From Chitinophagaceae bacterium (lineage in GTDB: Bacteria > Bacteroidota > Bacteroidia > Chitinophagales > Chitinophagaceae), in the NCBI GenBank assembly GCA_025923075.1, contig JAICGN010000003.1, positions 1 through 64,000 on the forward strand: DNA of 64,000 nucleotides. Direction: 5' to 3'. Positions 52,465 through 61,188 of this stretch are shown here, one piece after another. Made by a program: the position numbers and the translations under genes. Under the pieces are notes generated by a model. That model had not been told where the DNA came from and made no database searches. It saw nothing but the letters and a program-made list of their open reading frames with translations. Positions within the stretch are counted from its first letter, which is position 1; every line of letters begins with the position of its first letter.

Positions 52465-53127
52465 TCAGAGTTTAAGATAATTCATGAGGTTATCATAGTT
52501 GCTCCGTAGTTCGTTCTCATACAATTCCTCGCCAAAATAATACTTTACAATATACTCATAGCGTTGAAAGGTAGCGACGATATCAGATATTTCAGTTTTA
52601 TTAATCTTAATAGTAACCTGCATCATGCCCGTTTGCGGATCAGTATGCGTATTCAGTTGAGTGATTTGTGCGTCATTTGTTTCCACAAGCCTGCTAATTT
52701 CGCTAAAAGAGTAGTTGGTGTTCTCCATTTCCAATACAATTAGCCCGCCAGGATCTTTAACATTCATAAATTCCGATGCCTTTTTCAGCATTTCACGGTA
52801 GCTTACAACACCAAGCAAGCCCTTATCTTCATCAATCACTGGTATAACACTAAGCCTGTTTTCAACAGCCAATTGCATCGCTTTCAAAAAATGATCGTTT
52901 TCATTGACACAAAAAGCAGGGAATCCTTCTTTAAGTTCTCTCAGTTCAATAGTATCATCCTGTGCCTGCATCAAACCTTCTTCATTTACTAATCCCACAT
53001 ACTTTCCTTCATCATCAACCGCCAAATGAGATACATGGCAGTCGTTCATCATTTGCAGTGCATTAAAAACTTTGTCATGCAAATGGAGAACAGGCAACGA
53101 TGGAGATATAAGTTCACGGGTTAACAT
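52465..53127 (-). CDS. CBS-domain protein
   Basis: A 220-aa protein with a pair of CBS domains (~1-120: VFNALQMMNDCHVSHLAV and FLKAMQLAVENRLSVIPV) followed by an ACT-like region. CBS pairs usually sense adenosine nucleotides. Start ATG 53127 (MLTRELISP) fits homologues better than one six codons upstream. It sits between the alpha/beta hydrolase and the BamA-like gene. Confidence 0.85.
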   Translation of the reverse strand: MLTRELISPSLPVLHLHDKVFNALQMMNDCHVSHLAVDDEGKYVGLVNEEGLMQAQDDTIELRELKEGFPAFCVNENDHFLKAMQLAVENRLSVIPVIDEDKGLLGVVSYREMLKKASEFMNVKDPGGLIVLEMENTNYSFSEISRLVETNDAQITQLNTHTDPQTGMMQVTIKINKTEISDIVATFQRYEYIVKYYFGEELYENELRSNYDNLMNYLKL

Positions 53128-53161
53128 GAAATAGCGGCTTTTCATTTAGAGACAGCAACTC

Positions 53162-53938
53162 CTATGCTACTGTTGCAGGCTCGTTGAGTTTTTTTAAAAA
53201 TTTATGCAATATGATATTGAATTCATCAGGCACCTCCATCATTGGAGCATGCCCGCATTTGTCTATGAAATACAATTCACTGTTGGGTATCAACTTATTG
53301 AACTCACGGGCTACAAAAGGCGGGGTGATGTTGTCATTATTCCCCCATATTAATAACGTAGGTTGTTTGATTTGATTGAGTTCTTCGCCAAGATTATTTC
53401 TTATAGCGCTTTTAGCGAGGGATATTATTTTGATGGCCTTAATCCGATTATTAACGATGCCGTAAACTTCGTCCACCAATTCCTTGGTTGCTGTTTTCGG
53501 ATCAAAAAACGTCAACTCGGTTTTGTTTTTTATATACTCATAATCGCCCCTCTTTGGATAGCTATCACCCATGCCATTTTCAAATAAGCCAGAGCTGCCT
53601 GTTAATATCAATGATTTTATTCTTTCAGGGTGTTTGAGTACATGAATCAATGCGACATGACCACCCAGTGAATTGCCGAGAATATGTACATTTTTCAGAT
53701 CCCGCGAATCCAGAAATTTATTTACAAACTTGGCAAGACCTCCGACAGTTGAATGAAGAATATCGAGCTCAAATAAGGGAAGGATCGGTACGATAACTCT
53801 ATTGTGTTGACGAAAATACTCAATAAGTGATTCGAAATTACTAAGGGCTCCAAAAAGCCCATGTAAAAGCACAAGAGGTTCGCCTTCACCTTCTTCCACA
53901 AAGCGGAACTTATCCTTTTGTTTTACCTCGTAGGGCAT
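53162..53938 (-). CDS. Alpha/beta hydrolase
   Basis: A 258-aa cytoplasmic alpha/beta hydrolase. LHGLFGALSNF forms the oxyanion region; GNSLGGHVA holds the nucleophile Ser; WGNNDNITPP and DKCGHAPMMEVP give the Asp and His. The closest styles are ring-opening hydrolases, but the substrate is not determinable. No signal peptide. Sits upstream of the CBS gene. Confidence 0.9.
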   Translation of the reverse strand: MPYEVKQKDKFRFVEEGEGEPLVLLHGLFGALSNFESLIEYFRQHNRVIVPILPLFELDILHSTVGGLAKFVNKFLDSRDLKNVHILGNSLGGHVALIHVLKHPERIKSLILTGSSGLFENGMGDSYPKRGDYEYIKNKTELTFFDPKTATKELVDEVYGIVNNRIKAIKIISLAKSAIRNNLGEELNQIKQPTLLIWGNNDNITPPFVAREFNKLIPNSELYFIDKCGHAPMMEVPDEFNIILHKFLKKLNEPATVA

Positions 53939-54019
53939 AATATTCCAAGCAATTAATTTTTGCTAAAATAGTTGATTTACTGCAAAGTTCAGGGTTAATT
54001 GAATGCTGTCATTCAAAAA

Positions 54020-54565
54020 TTAGCCGGCCCGCGGTACTTGTTTTGAAACGCCATCAAAAAAATCTTCAAGGTCTTTAAACATCCCTTTAAAAACTGGGAT
54101 AATTTTCCCTAATCCTTCCATCAATTTTGGCCCCCATGGCTGGACATACGCATAAGTGATAGACTCATTTTTCGTTTCGGGTTTTATAAAACCCAACTGA
54201 TCCGCATAAAAAATTAAAATACTGAAAATTAAAATGTATAAACCTGCATATAGTAAAATCCCGCCGATCTTGTTCAGCCAGCCAAGCATAGCAAGCTCAA
54301 CACTTTTTTGAATAAATTTTGCCCCCAATCTCACCAACAAAACGACTATTAAAAACACAACAGCAAAAGAGATTATTGGCAGCCATTTGTCCGAGATCTT
54401 AACGGCGTTACCAATATAACCAGCAACAACAACTGAAAGTTTTATGGCGGCAGCAAGACCTACAATGAATGCTACTACTGAAAAAAGCGCAACGATTAAT
54501 CCTTGTCTGTATCCTTTGATAACGGCAAGTAGCAAAATCACTGCAATAATTATATCAAGAATCAT
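54020..54565 (-). CDS. CvpA family membrane protein
   Basis: A 181-aa protein with four transmembrane segments (residues 3-20, 27-47, 62-83, 100-122) and a cytoplasmic tail. The IIIAVILLLAVIKGYRQG start is typical of CvpA (colicin V production protein). It follows the YqeY gene by 9 bp. Role in envelope homeostasis is inferred. Confidence 0.9.
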   Translation of the reverse strand: MILDIIIAVILLLAVIKGYRQGLIVALFSVVAFIVGLAAAIKLSVVVAGYIGNAVKISDKWLPIISFAVVFLIVVLLVRLGAKFIQKSVELAMLGWLNKIGGILLYAGLYILIFSILIFYADQLGFIKPETKNESITYAYVQPWGPKLMEGLGKIIPVFKGMFKDLEDFFDGVSKQVPRAG

Positions 54566-54574
54566 TCGTTGCTG

Positions 54575-55039
54575 TTAACTCTTAGACAAAAGCTCTTTGA
54601 CCAGGGCCGAAATTGTTTTACCATCTGCTTTGCCAGCAAATTTTTTTGTTGCTGCGGCCATCACTTTTCCCATATCAGCCGGAGAAGAGGCACCGACTTC
54701 GCTAATCACTGCAGCCAATGCTGATCTGAGTTCATCAGCAGACAGTTGCTTTGGTAAAAATTTTTCGATCACTTCAATTTCTTCCCTTTCTTTTTGTGCC
54801 AGATCATTCCGGTTCTGCTGCTGGAAAATCTCCAATGAATCTTTACGTTGCTTTACCAGTTTTTGCAACAGTTTAATTTCATCGTCCGCTGTCAGTTCAC
54901 CCCGACCCGTCGGAGCACCCTCCGAGGTTTTTGCCAATAAGATAGCAGCTTTAATCGCCCTGAGACTGCGCAATGCCTTTTCATCTTTTGCAAGCATGGC
55001 TGTTTTTAATTCACCCATTATTTTTTGTTCGAGACTCAT
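54575..55039 (-). CDS. GatB/YqeY domain protein
   Basis: A 154-aa YqeY protein: two helical bundles with LRSLRAIKAAILLAKT, FLPKQLSADEL and DMGKVMAAATKKFAGKADGK. This domain also forms the tRNA-binding tail of GatB. It may act on tRNA or aminoacylation; unproven. The start is near the left arm of the inverted repeat at 55043-55132. Confidence 0.93.
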   Translation of the reverse strand: MSLEQKIMGELKTAMLAKDEKALRSLRAIKAAILLAKTSEGAPTGRGELTADDEIKLLQKLVKQRKDSLEIFQQQNRNDLAQKEREEIEVIEKFLPKQLSADELRSALAAVISEVGASSPADMGKVMAAATKKFAGKADGKTISALVKELLSKS

Positions 55040-55042
55040 GGT

Positions 55043-55132
55043 AGTTTGAGGTTTGAAGTCCGAAGTTCGAGGTTAGCATTTAAAAAGTTTTGATGTTCTT
55101 TTTATTCCAAACATCACCTCAAACTTCAAACA
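55043..55132. repeat. GTTTGAGG/CCTCAAAC inverted repeat between gldC and yqeY
   Basis: Left arm (55043-55074) GTTTGAGGTTTGAAGTCCGA and right arm (55106-55132) ACCTCAAACTTCAAAC are reverse complements with mismatches. The GTTCGAGG/GAAGTTC units resemble those in the mutL and pheS linkers. Confidence 0.55.
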
Positions 55133-55134
55133 GT

Positions 55135-55482
55135 TTAGGCTTTGTTTTCCTGCAATTGTTTTTCTTTTGACTTATGATAAAATTCATGAGCAAATTTTTT
55201 CATGCTTTCCACCAATTCCTCGTGTTGTGTGGCACGGTTATAAGAATCTGCCATTGTCATGAAGGTCTGGTAGAAAAAATCAGTCATTTCATCTACCATC
55301 ATATCTTTTGTCCAAAGATCAATTCGTAAGGCCGTTTTTTCTGCGCCATCCCAAAATGCCAACATCATTGCCTTTGCTCTTTGCGCATGTTCGATCGTGG
55401 AATCAGATGCATTCCATAGAATGGCTTCAGGCACTTTGTCATCGTTCAGCTGAACATCTACGGTAATTGTTGAAGTTTTCAT
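55135..55482 (-). CDS. gldC: Gliding motility protein GldC
   Basis: A 115-aa protein of the GldC family: VDVQLNDDKVPEAILWNASDS at its start, ALRIDLWTKDMMVDEMTDF, and a helical end with Lys-rich tail. GldC is a soluble accessory of the Bacteroidota gliding apparatus. ATG 55482 (MKTSTITV) is preferred over one nine codons upstream. The only other gld gene in the window is gldH. Confidence 0.88.
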   Translation of the reverse strand: MKTSTITVDVQLNDDKVPEAILWNASDSTIEHAQRAKAMMLAFWDGAEKTALRIDLWTKDMMVDEMTDFFYQTFMTMADSYNRATQHEELVESMKKFAHEFYHKSKEKQLQENKA

Positions 55483-55506
55483 TTCTATAAAATTATAAGG
55501 TGGCGG

Positions 55507-55514
55507 CAAAAATA
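55507..55514 (-). promoter_or_regulatory. -7 promoter box of gldC
   Basis: On the minus strand TATTTTTG is a perfect match, 24 bases before the gldC ATG, between the glycosyltransferase and gldC. Confidence 0.4.
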
Positions 55515-55521
55515 ACTTAAA

Positions 55522-56571
55522 TCATTGTAAGCCTTTCATAATAGATTGCCATAGGCTTTCAGCCGTTTTCTCCTGCGTAAATGTCGCAGCCAATGACTTT
55601 CCTTTGCCGATTAATGAAGAACGAAGATTTTCATCCTTATACAGCAACATCATCTTATCACCAATGTCGTCTATTCCTTTTTCTGCATACAACACTGCGT
55701 CACCTGTCATTTCACTTATAACGGAATTTTTTGTTGCAATAACGGGCACACCCGACTGCATAGAATTTAATGCGGCGATCATGCTTTCATTAGTATTAAT
55801 TGGAAGAACAACGGCATACGCTGCAGCAGTGATCATTGCCGGATCATTTTTTATCCCAATGTATTTAATATCGCTCCTGTATTTGTACGTAGAAAGACTT
55901 TTTTCAAATCCTGAATTCGATTCAGTCAACAACAATAACTTGAAACTGCTTTGCTGTCGTCTCTTAAAATGAGAAAAGGATTTTAGCAATTCGATCAGGT
56001 CTCCTTTTTTTGAAAACTGGCTGCTGCATAAAAAAAATTCTTTCCCCTCGCTGTGTTCCGCTTTTATACACTCTTTTTCTTTATCGTCAGCCAATCTAAA
56101 ACGTTTAGACGCAAACGGGTAGATGGTTGCTATTTTTTTGTCTTGCACACCATGGTTGGTTCTTAACTGATTTCTCATTGATTCATTCAGGACAAAAACC
56201 AATTGAGCCTTGTTTATAAATGGCGGCCTTATCGTCTCCGTTGGTTGAAGCAAGATGGATTGCGGTATTGACACAGTCAGTGAACACCGGTTTTCAAATG
56301 ATATAAAAAGATCAGTTTTAATTTTCTTTAAAATAGCTGGCATCCTCAGTTCCCACCAAATCTTCTTCAGTAAAGCATTCTTGGGGATGGGTCTTACGAG
56401 TAAGATCTCGGTATTTGTTGGAAACGAATTCTGAGGCGCTGTATCTGTTAATATAAAGAACTTTTTATCTGGATGGTGTAGTATAAAAGCCGAAAGTGTT
56501 TCAACAATAAACTCCCGTGAAATAGAATAATCTTCTTTGAATAAAGAAGGAGACCAAACTGCAATAGTCAT
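55522..56571 (-). CDS. Glycosyltransferase family 1/4-like protein
   Basis: A 349-aa GT-B fold glycosyltransferase. The C-terminal domain carries the EX7E-like region NESMIAALNSMQSGVPVIA, typical of group 1 enzymes, and KGDLIELLKSF. Start ATG 56571 (MTIAVWSPSLF) lies six bases after a perfect -7 box. No polysaccharide cluster surrounds it; the acceptor is unknown. Confidence 0.87.
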   Translation of the reverse strand: MTIAVWSPSLFKEDYSISREFIVETLSAFILHHPDKKFFILTDTAPQNSFPTNTEILLVRPIPKNALLKKIWWELRMPAILKKIKTDLFISFENRCSLTVSIPQSILLQPTETIRPPFINKAQLVFVLNESMRNQLRTNHGVQDKKIATIYPFASKRFRLADDKEKECIKAEHSEGKEFFLCSSQFSKKGDLIELLKSFSHFKRRQQSSFKLLLLTESNSGFEKSLSTYKYRSDIKYIGIKNDPAMITAAAYAVVLPINTNESMIAALNSMQSGVPVIATKNSVISEMTGDAVLYAEKGIDDIGDKMMLLYKDENLRSSLIGKGKSLAATFTQEKTAESLWQSIMKGLQ

Positions 56572-56577
56572 ATTCAA

Positions 56578-56585
56578 CAAAGGTA
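56578..56585 (-). promoter_or_regulatory. -7 promoter box of the glycosyltransferase gene
   Basis: On the minus strand TACCTTTG is a perfect TAnnTTTG match, six bases before the ATG, so the transcript would be nearly leaderless. Confidence 0.45.
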
Positions 56586-56949
56586 CCAGTCTGTGATTTT
56601 GCACTAAAAAATCTCCCATCCGTTTCCGAACGAGTTAGGAGAAATAGCAAAAGAGCTACGTGGTATTAATTCAACTTTTTACACTGGAATGACGAAGGAA
56701 AGTTTTCTGCCAAAATTGAGTTTTCAACCGTTAAAACAGCAGGCATATTTACAGTTGCTATTGAGAATAACTGGCTTTACATTTGTCAATATGGTTACCA
56801 AAACACTGTTATATGATCTTTCTCTATTTACCGCAGCAATGAACCAAAATAATTGCGGAAAATCAAAATCATAAAACATTATTGGTATCATATTTGTTAC
56901 TCTAAGCAGCGAAAATTTCTTAAAAAAGGTCTTTTTTTTATACATAATT

Positions 56950-57147
56950 GCAGCAGATCAGAGTTTGACGCCAGTGCTGACCTATGAACAAACCGCCGTT
57001 ACAAAGCGAAAATGGAATGCAGTTGGCACGAATGTAACGAGTCCGCTGTCCAGTCGTCAATCAACTTCTGATCATTAAACGACCTCTTAGGTGGAAGAGG
57101 ATGGTGGCTTGTAAAAGGGGCCTTGGTTCGGGGCCCCTTCTTTTTTT
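56950..57147 (+). ncRNA. Candidate structured RNA R3 upstream of DUF4290-murA
   Basis: Plus-strand helices are visible: CGTTACA with TGTAACG (56997-57003/57033-57039), GTCGT with ACGAC (57053-57057/57079-57083), CCTCTT with AAGAGG (57083-57088/57095-57100), then a strong terminator (57115-57147). No plus-strand gene is upstream. The 5' end is not certain and no clear promoter was found. It may be a stable small RNA or an attenuator leader of DUF4290, 78 nt downstream. It is not tmRNA, RNase P RNA or SRP RNA by motif. Confidence 0.5.
57115..57147 (+). terminator. Intrinsic terminator of R3
   Basis: AAGGGGCC (57115-57122) pairs with GGCCCCTT (57132-57139) around a nine-base loop, followed by C and seven T. 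Confidence 0.88.
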
Positions 57148-57195
57148 CATTTTTCTCCAAACTTTGGAACTTTTAAACTTCTCGAACTCTTTTTC

Positions 57196-57203
57196 TACAT
57201 TTG
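57196..57203 (+). promoter_or_regulatory. -7 promoter box of DUF4290-murA
   Basis: TACATTTG is a perfect TAnnTTTG match 21 bases before the DUF4290 ATG. It supports a separate promoter downstream of R3. Confidence 0.45.
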
Positions 57204-57224
57204 TTACTTCACTAACAATAATTC

Positions 57225-57923
57225 ATGGAATATAATACGATAAGAAACCAGCTGGTAATGCGTGAATATGGGCGGCATATCCAAAAAATGATTGAACACT
57301 TAGTTAGCATTGAAGACCCGGAACGACGCCAGGCTAATGCCCAGGCTGTAATTGAACTAATGGGCTTCTTAAACCCGCACCTTAAAAACGTTGAAGATTT
57401 CAGACATAAATTATGGGATCATCTTTTTCTGATATCGGATTTCAAGCTTGAAGTAAAGTCACCTTACCCTATTCCAACGAAGGAAACGCTCAAGGCAAAG
57501 CCTAAACCTCTTCATTATCCCAAACGCTACCCAAAGTTTTCTCATCTTGGGAAAAACCTGGAAGTAATTATCAACAAAGCATTAAAAGAAGAAAACCCTG
57601 ATAAACGACTTGGCTTTGCAAATGCGGTCGCTTATTATATGAAACTGGCTTATAATAACTGGCATAAGGAAATTGTACATGATGATGCGATTCAAAGCGA
57701 ACTGACAGCCATTACCGACGGTCAGCTGACTTTCACGAATACGCCATTCGTCAAAGCATATCGTCCACAGCAGGATAGCCGGGATAGAGACCGGGGCGGC
57801 TACGGAAAACCACGAGGAGGAAAATTTCAGCAGCGAGGTGGCGGGGGAGGCAATGGCGGTGGTAGAAGACATGATAATCGCGGTGGTGGTGGCGGCGGTG
57901 GATACAAAAAGAAACGATACTAA
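57225..57923 (+). CDS. DUF4290 protein with RGG-rich tail
   Basis: A 232-aa protein. Residues 1-180 form the DUF4290 domain (EYNTIRNQLVMREYGRHIQ, HLVSIEDPERRQANAQAVIELM, DFRHKLWDHLFLIS), known almost only from Bacteroidota, function unknown. The last ~45 residues are Arg/Gly-rich with RGG and GGGG runs ending KKKRY, resembling RNA-binding tails. It precedes murA by 140 bp. The structured RNA R3 lies just upstream; a link is speculation. Confidence 0.85.
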   Translation: MEYNTIRNQLVMREYGRHIQKMIEHLVSIEDPERRQANAQAVIELMGFLNPHLKNVEDFRHKLWDHLFLISDFKLEVKSPYPIPTKETLKAKPKPLHYPKRYPKFSHLGKNLEVIINKALKEENPDKRLGFANAVAYYMKLAYNNWHKEIVHDDAIQSELTAITDGQLTFTNTPFVKAYRPQQDSRDRDRGGYGKPRGGKFQQRGGGGGNGGGRRHDNRGGGGGGGYKKKRY

Positions 57924-58063
57924 TCTCCGAAAGCGTAGTTAGCATATAAAGTATAAAAGTTGACCCGAACTGTGGCCAGCTTTTTTAGTTTCAACGGACC
58001 TTAAGACTTATATACGATATATACCTGATATACCTTTATACCCATAACTCAATCATTCATCAA

Positions 58064-59368
58064 ATGCATTCTTTCGAAGTTCAGGGCGGTAATAAATTAA
58101 AAGGTGAAATAATTCCGCAAGGCGCAAAGAATGAGGCCTTACAAATCATTAGCGCGGTTTTGCTTACAGCTGAAAAAGTAACTGTCAGTAATATTCCCGA
58201 TATACTTGATGTAAATCTTTTGATTGAGTTGCTGGGAGACATGAACGTAAAAATTGAAAGACCACAAAAAGATACCTGTGTTTTTCAGGCCGACGACGTA
58301 AATATTGATCATCTGCACAGCGAAACGTTCAGAAAGAAAAGCGGGAGGCTGCGGGGCTCGGTGATGTTTGCAGGACCTATGTTATCCAGATTCAGAAAGG
58401 CCTTTATTCCAAAACCAGGCGGCGACAAAATTGGAAGGCGAAGACTTGACACTCATATTTCAGGTTTTGAAAAACTCGGCGCTGCGGTCACCTATCATGA
58501 GGAAGATGGCTTTTTTCATCTTGAAGCGCCCAATCTGAAAGGCGCTAATTTATTACTTGACGAACCCTCAGTGACCGGAACGGCCAACATCGTTATGGCT
58601 TCGGTGATGGCAGAGGGGGTGACAACAATTTATAATTCAGCCTGTGAGCCCTATATCCAGCAACTGTGTCATATGCTGAATAGAATGGGTGCAAAGATCA
58701 ACGGAGTCGGCAGTAATAAACTTATTATTAAAGGTGTCACGGAACTGGGGGGTACAAAGCATAGGATGCTCACAGACATGATCGAAGTAGGTTCATTTAT
58801 TGGCCTGGCTGCAATGACACAAAGTGATATAGTTATTAAAAATGCCGGGACCGAACATCTTGGTATCATACCCGAGAAATTTCAACAGTTGGGAATACAA
58901 TTGAATTTTATTGGCGATGATATTCATATACCTGAACAGGAAATTTATGAAGTGCATCGTTACTTCGATGGGGGCGTACTTACTATTTATGACCATCCAT
59001 GGCCGGGATTTACCCCCGATCTTTTGAGTATTGTATTGGTGACAGCAATACAAGCAAAAGGCAGTGTGCTGATCCATCAGAAAATGTTTGAAAGCCGTTT
59101 GTTTTTTGTAGATAAACTCATTGACATGGGTGCACAGATCATTCTTTGTGATCCGCATCGCGCTGTCGTGATTGGTTTGGAACGCAAACAAAAACTTCGC
59201 GGGATTAAAATGAGCAGCCCTGATATACGTGCGGGGGTGGCATTGTTAATCGCTGCACTCAGCGCTGAAGGAACAAGTGTGATTCAAAATATTGAACAGA
59301 TCGACCGCGGTTATCAGCAGATTGATGAACGATTGAGAAGGTTGGGAGCGGATATAAAAAGAATTTGA
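58064..59368 (+). CDS. murA: UDP-N-acetylglucosamine 1-carboxyvinyltransferase
   Basis: A 434-aa enzyme of the first committed peptidoglycan step. The two-domain inside-out barrel is complete: GAKNEALQIIS, PGGDKIGRRRLDTHI, TGTANIVMAS and the C-terminal DIRAGVALLIAAL. The flexible-loop Cys (Cys115 in E. coli) that fosfomycin alkylates is Asp121 here, a change known to give intrinsic fosfomycin resistance. Follows DUF4290 in the conserved phylum order. Confidence 0.96.
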   Translation: MHSFEVQGGNKLKGEIIPQGAKNEALQIISAVLLTAEKVTVSNIPDILDVNLLIELLGDMNVKIERPQKDTCVFQADDVNIDHLHSETFRKKSGRLRGSVMFAGPMLSRFRKAFIPKPGGDKIGRRRLDTHISGFEKLGAAVTYHEEDGFFHLEAPNLKGANLLLDEPSVTGTANIVMASVMAEGVTTIYNSACEPYIQQLCHMLNRMGAKINGVGSNKLIIKGVTELGGTKHRMLTDMIEVGSFIGLAAMTQSDIVIKNAGTEHLGIIPEKFQQLGIQLNFIGDDIHIPEQEIYEVHRYFDGGVLTIYDHPWPGFTPDLLSIVLVTAIQAKGSVLIHQKMFESRLFFVDKLIDMGAQIILCDPHRAVVIGLERKQKLRGIKMSSPDIRAGVALLIAALSAEGTSVIQNIEQIDRGYQQIDERLRRLGADIKRI

Positions 59369-59422
59369 TCTTTAGTAATTACACTCTTCTTAAGCAAAAG
59401 CTATTTTCCATATCTTTTCCCA

Positions 59423-60703
59423 ATGCTAAATCGAAGTATCAGTAAATGGGCAATGGTGTTGCTCGTTATCAATGGTGTCATCGGCTCTGGCATTTTTGGG
59501 TTGCCGTCAAAAACGTTTAAAGAAATCGGCGTTTATAGTATCGCTGCCTTTCTTGTTTGCGCCGTTGCTGTCTTCGTTATCATCTTATGTTTTGCAGAAG
59601 TAAGTAGCCGTTTTGAAAAAACCGGCGGACCTTATCTATATGCACTGTCCTCCTTTGGCCCGTTGCCGGCTTTTCTTACTGGTTGGCTGTTACTGATAAC
59701 AAGGATTATTACTTACGCGGCGCTGATCAATTTGCTTGTCACTTATCTTTCTGTTTTTTCTGATTGGTTCATACAACCCCGGCCCCGCATCATTACAATC
59801 ATCACGCTCACTTTGCTTTTAGCATATATCAATCATGTAGGAGTTAAAAACAGTACCAAAGTCAATAATTTTTTAACCGTTGGCAAACTCCTGCCTCTGC
59901 TATTATTTATCATCGTTGGATTTTTTTTCGTTGAGCCGGCTTATTATGAAATAAAAAACGTCCCCGGGTTTGCTTCGTTTTCTTCTGCAGTATTACTACT
60001 TGTTTTTGCATTTGGCGGTTTTGAATCTGTATTAGTAAATAGTGGTGAAGTAAAAAATCCCGCAAAGAGCTTGCCTTTCGCATTATTGCTGGCAGCATTA
60101 ATAATTGGAACTGTTTATATGCTAGTACAGATTGTAAGTATCGGGACATTGCCGTCACTTGCTTCCTCGGATAAACCATTGGCAGAGGCAGCAGGTTTAT
60201 TTATGGGAAAAACCGGTGCAATCATAATTGCTATAGGTGCTATGTTCTCAGTTATTGGCACCCTGAATGCAATCATGCTTGTTGGCTCAAGATTACCTTT
60301 TGCTTTTAGTGAAGAAAAACAGTTCCCAGCCATTTTTTCCTTTATACATCCGAGATATAAAACACCAACCTGGTCATTGTTGCTTTTCATGGCTGTAACA
60401 ACAATTATCTCGCTTAACTATTCATTTCTTTCCGCGGCCTCGATAAGCGCCATAACAAGAGTGATGATCTATGCCATCGTTTGCATTACGCTCATAATAC
60501 TTCGCAAAAAGAAGCCGGATCAGGCGGGCTTTTTTAAAGTAAAATATGGCGATATAATAGCGGTAATTGGTGTGCTGATTACTATGTGGTTACTAAGCAG
60601 CGCAACAATTAAAGAGCTGAAGCATATCGGAATCGCAATCGGGATCGGTTTGGCAATTTATTTGTTGATGGAACTGTCAAAACGAAGTAGGCCGAATAAA
60701 TAA
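59423..60703 (+). CDS. APC-family amino acid permease
   Basis: A 426-aa, 12-transmembrane permease. GVIGSGIFGLPSKTFKEIG is the unwound helix 1 of APC transporters; FAFGGFESVLVNSGEVKNPAKSLP is the helix 6 region. Substrate is probably an amino acid or polyamine. It stands 54 bp after murA. A near -7 match (TATCTTTT) lies just before the ATG. Confidence 0.9.
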   Translation: MLNRSISKWAMVLLVINGVIGSGIFGLPSKTFKEIGVYSIAAFLVCAVAVFVIILCFAEVSSRFEKTGGPYLYALSSFGPLPAFLTGWLLLITRIITYAALINLLVTYLSVFSDWFIQPRPRIITIITLTLLLAYINHVGVKNSTKVNNFLTVGKLLPLLLFIIVGFFFVEPAYYEIKNVPGFASFSSAVLLLVFAFGGFESVLVNSGEVKNPAKSLPFALLLAALIIGTVYMLVQIVSIGTLPSLASSDKPLAEAAGLFMGKTGAIIIAIGAMFSVIGTLNAIMLVGSRLPFAFSEEKQFPAIFSFIHPRYKTPTWSLLLFMAVTTIISLNYSFLSAASISAITRVMIYAIVCITLIILRKKKPDQAGFFKVKYGDIIAVIGVLITMWLLSSATIKELKHIGIAIGIGLAIYLLMELSKRSRPNK

Positions 60704-60786
60704 AAATCTTTCTGCTGCTGTCCAATATCCATTCCTTCATTTGTTATTAATGTATAAACCATTTAATAACATTAAAACTTAAAAAA

Positions 60787-61149
60787 ATGGAAGAGTACGC
60801 ATTAATTATGAGACATGAAGATGGAGCAAAGATCGCTTCACCTGAACAGATGCAAGTGTGGATGAAACAGACGATGGATTGGATAGGTGGCATTGCGGCA
60901 CAAAACAAATTTGTTAGCGGCACCGGTTTGCCGTTCGATGGCGCCAGGGTGGTAACAACAAAAAATTCAAAACCTGTTGTTACCAACGGCCCATTTGGTG
61001 ACATAAAAGAAACCATCGGTGGGCTTATTATTGTGAAAGCCGGTTCATTCGACGAAGCCGTTGAATTTGCAAAAGGTTGCCCGGTGTTACAAGGCGAAGG
61101 GAATAGCCTGGAAGTAAGGAAAATTGCAAAAGATGATGGAATACATTAA
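60787..61149 (+). CDS. DGPF/YCII-related protein
   Basis: A 120-aa ferredoxin-like-fold protein. It starts EEYALIMRHEDGAK and contains TNGPFGDIKETIGG, the place of the family DGPF motif. DGPF proteins accompany ECF42 sigma factors, and exactly such a gene follows 39 bp later. The protein's own role is unknown; it is probably a target or effector of the sigma factor. Confidence 0.9.
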   Translation: MEEYALIMRHEDGAKIASPEQMQVWMKQTMDWIGGIAAQNKFVSGTGLPFDGARVVTTKNSKPVVTNGPFGDIKETIGGLIIVKAGSFDEAVEFAKGCPVLQGEGNSLEVRKIAKDDGIH

Positions 61150-61188
61150 GAAATAGTAAGCCTGTGCGAAATTGCATCGGCTTTTTTT

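Larger units (their letters stand above)
56572..57224. other. Largest intergenic gap; structured RNA candidate
   Basis: This is the 653-bp gap between divergent glycosyltransferase and DUF4290 genes. 56590-56900 shows nothing convincing; a 61-codon open frame at 56689 has no family features. 56940-57147 holds the R3 RNA candidate, and 57196-57203 is the DUF4290 -7 box. Confidence 0.6.

Noticed and set aside
54597-55049. 150-codon plus-strand frame
   Set aside because: It mirrors the YqeY gene almost exactly on the other strand; YqeY has clear domain support.
56689-56874. 61-codon plus-strand frame in the large gap
   Set aside because: No family motif and no promoter box, and a minus-strand frame of similar length overlaps it; probably chance.
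57123-57131. GGTTCGG resembling a tRNA T-loop
   Set aside because: It is the loop of the R3 terminator; there is no acceptor stem or anticodon arm around it.
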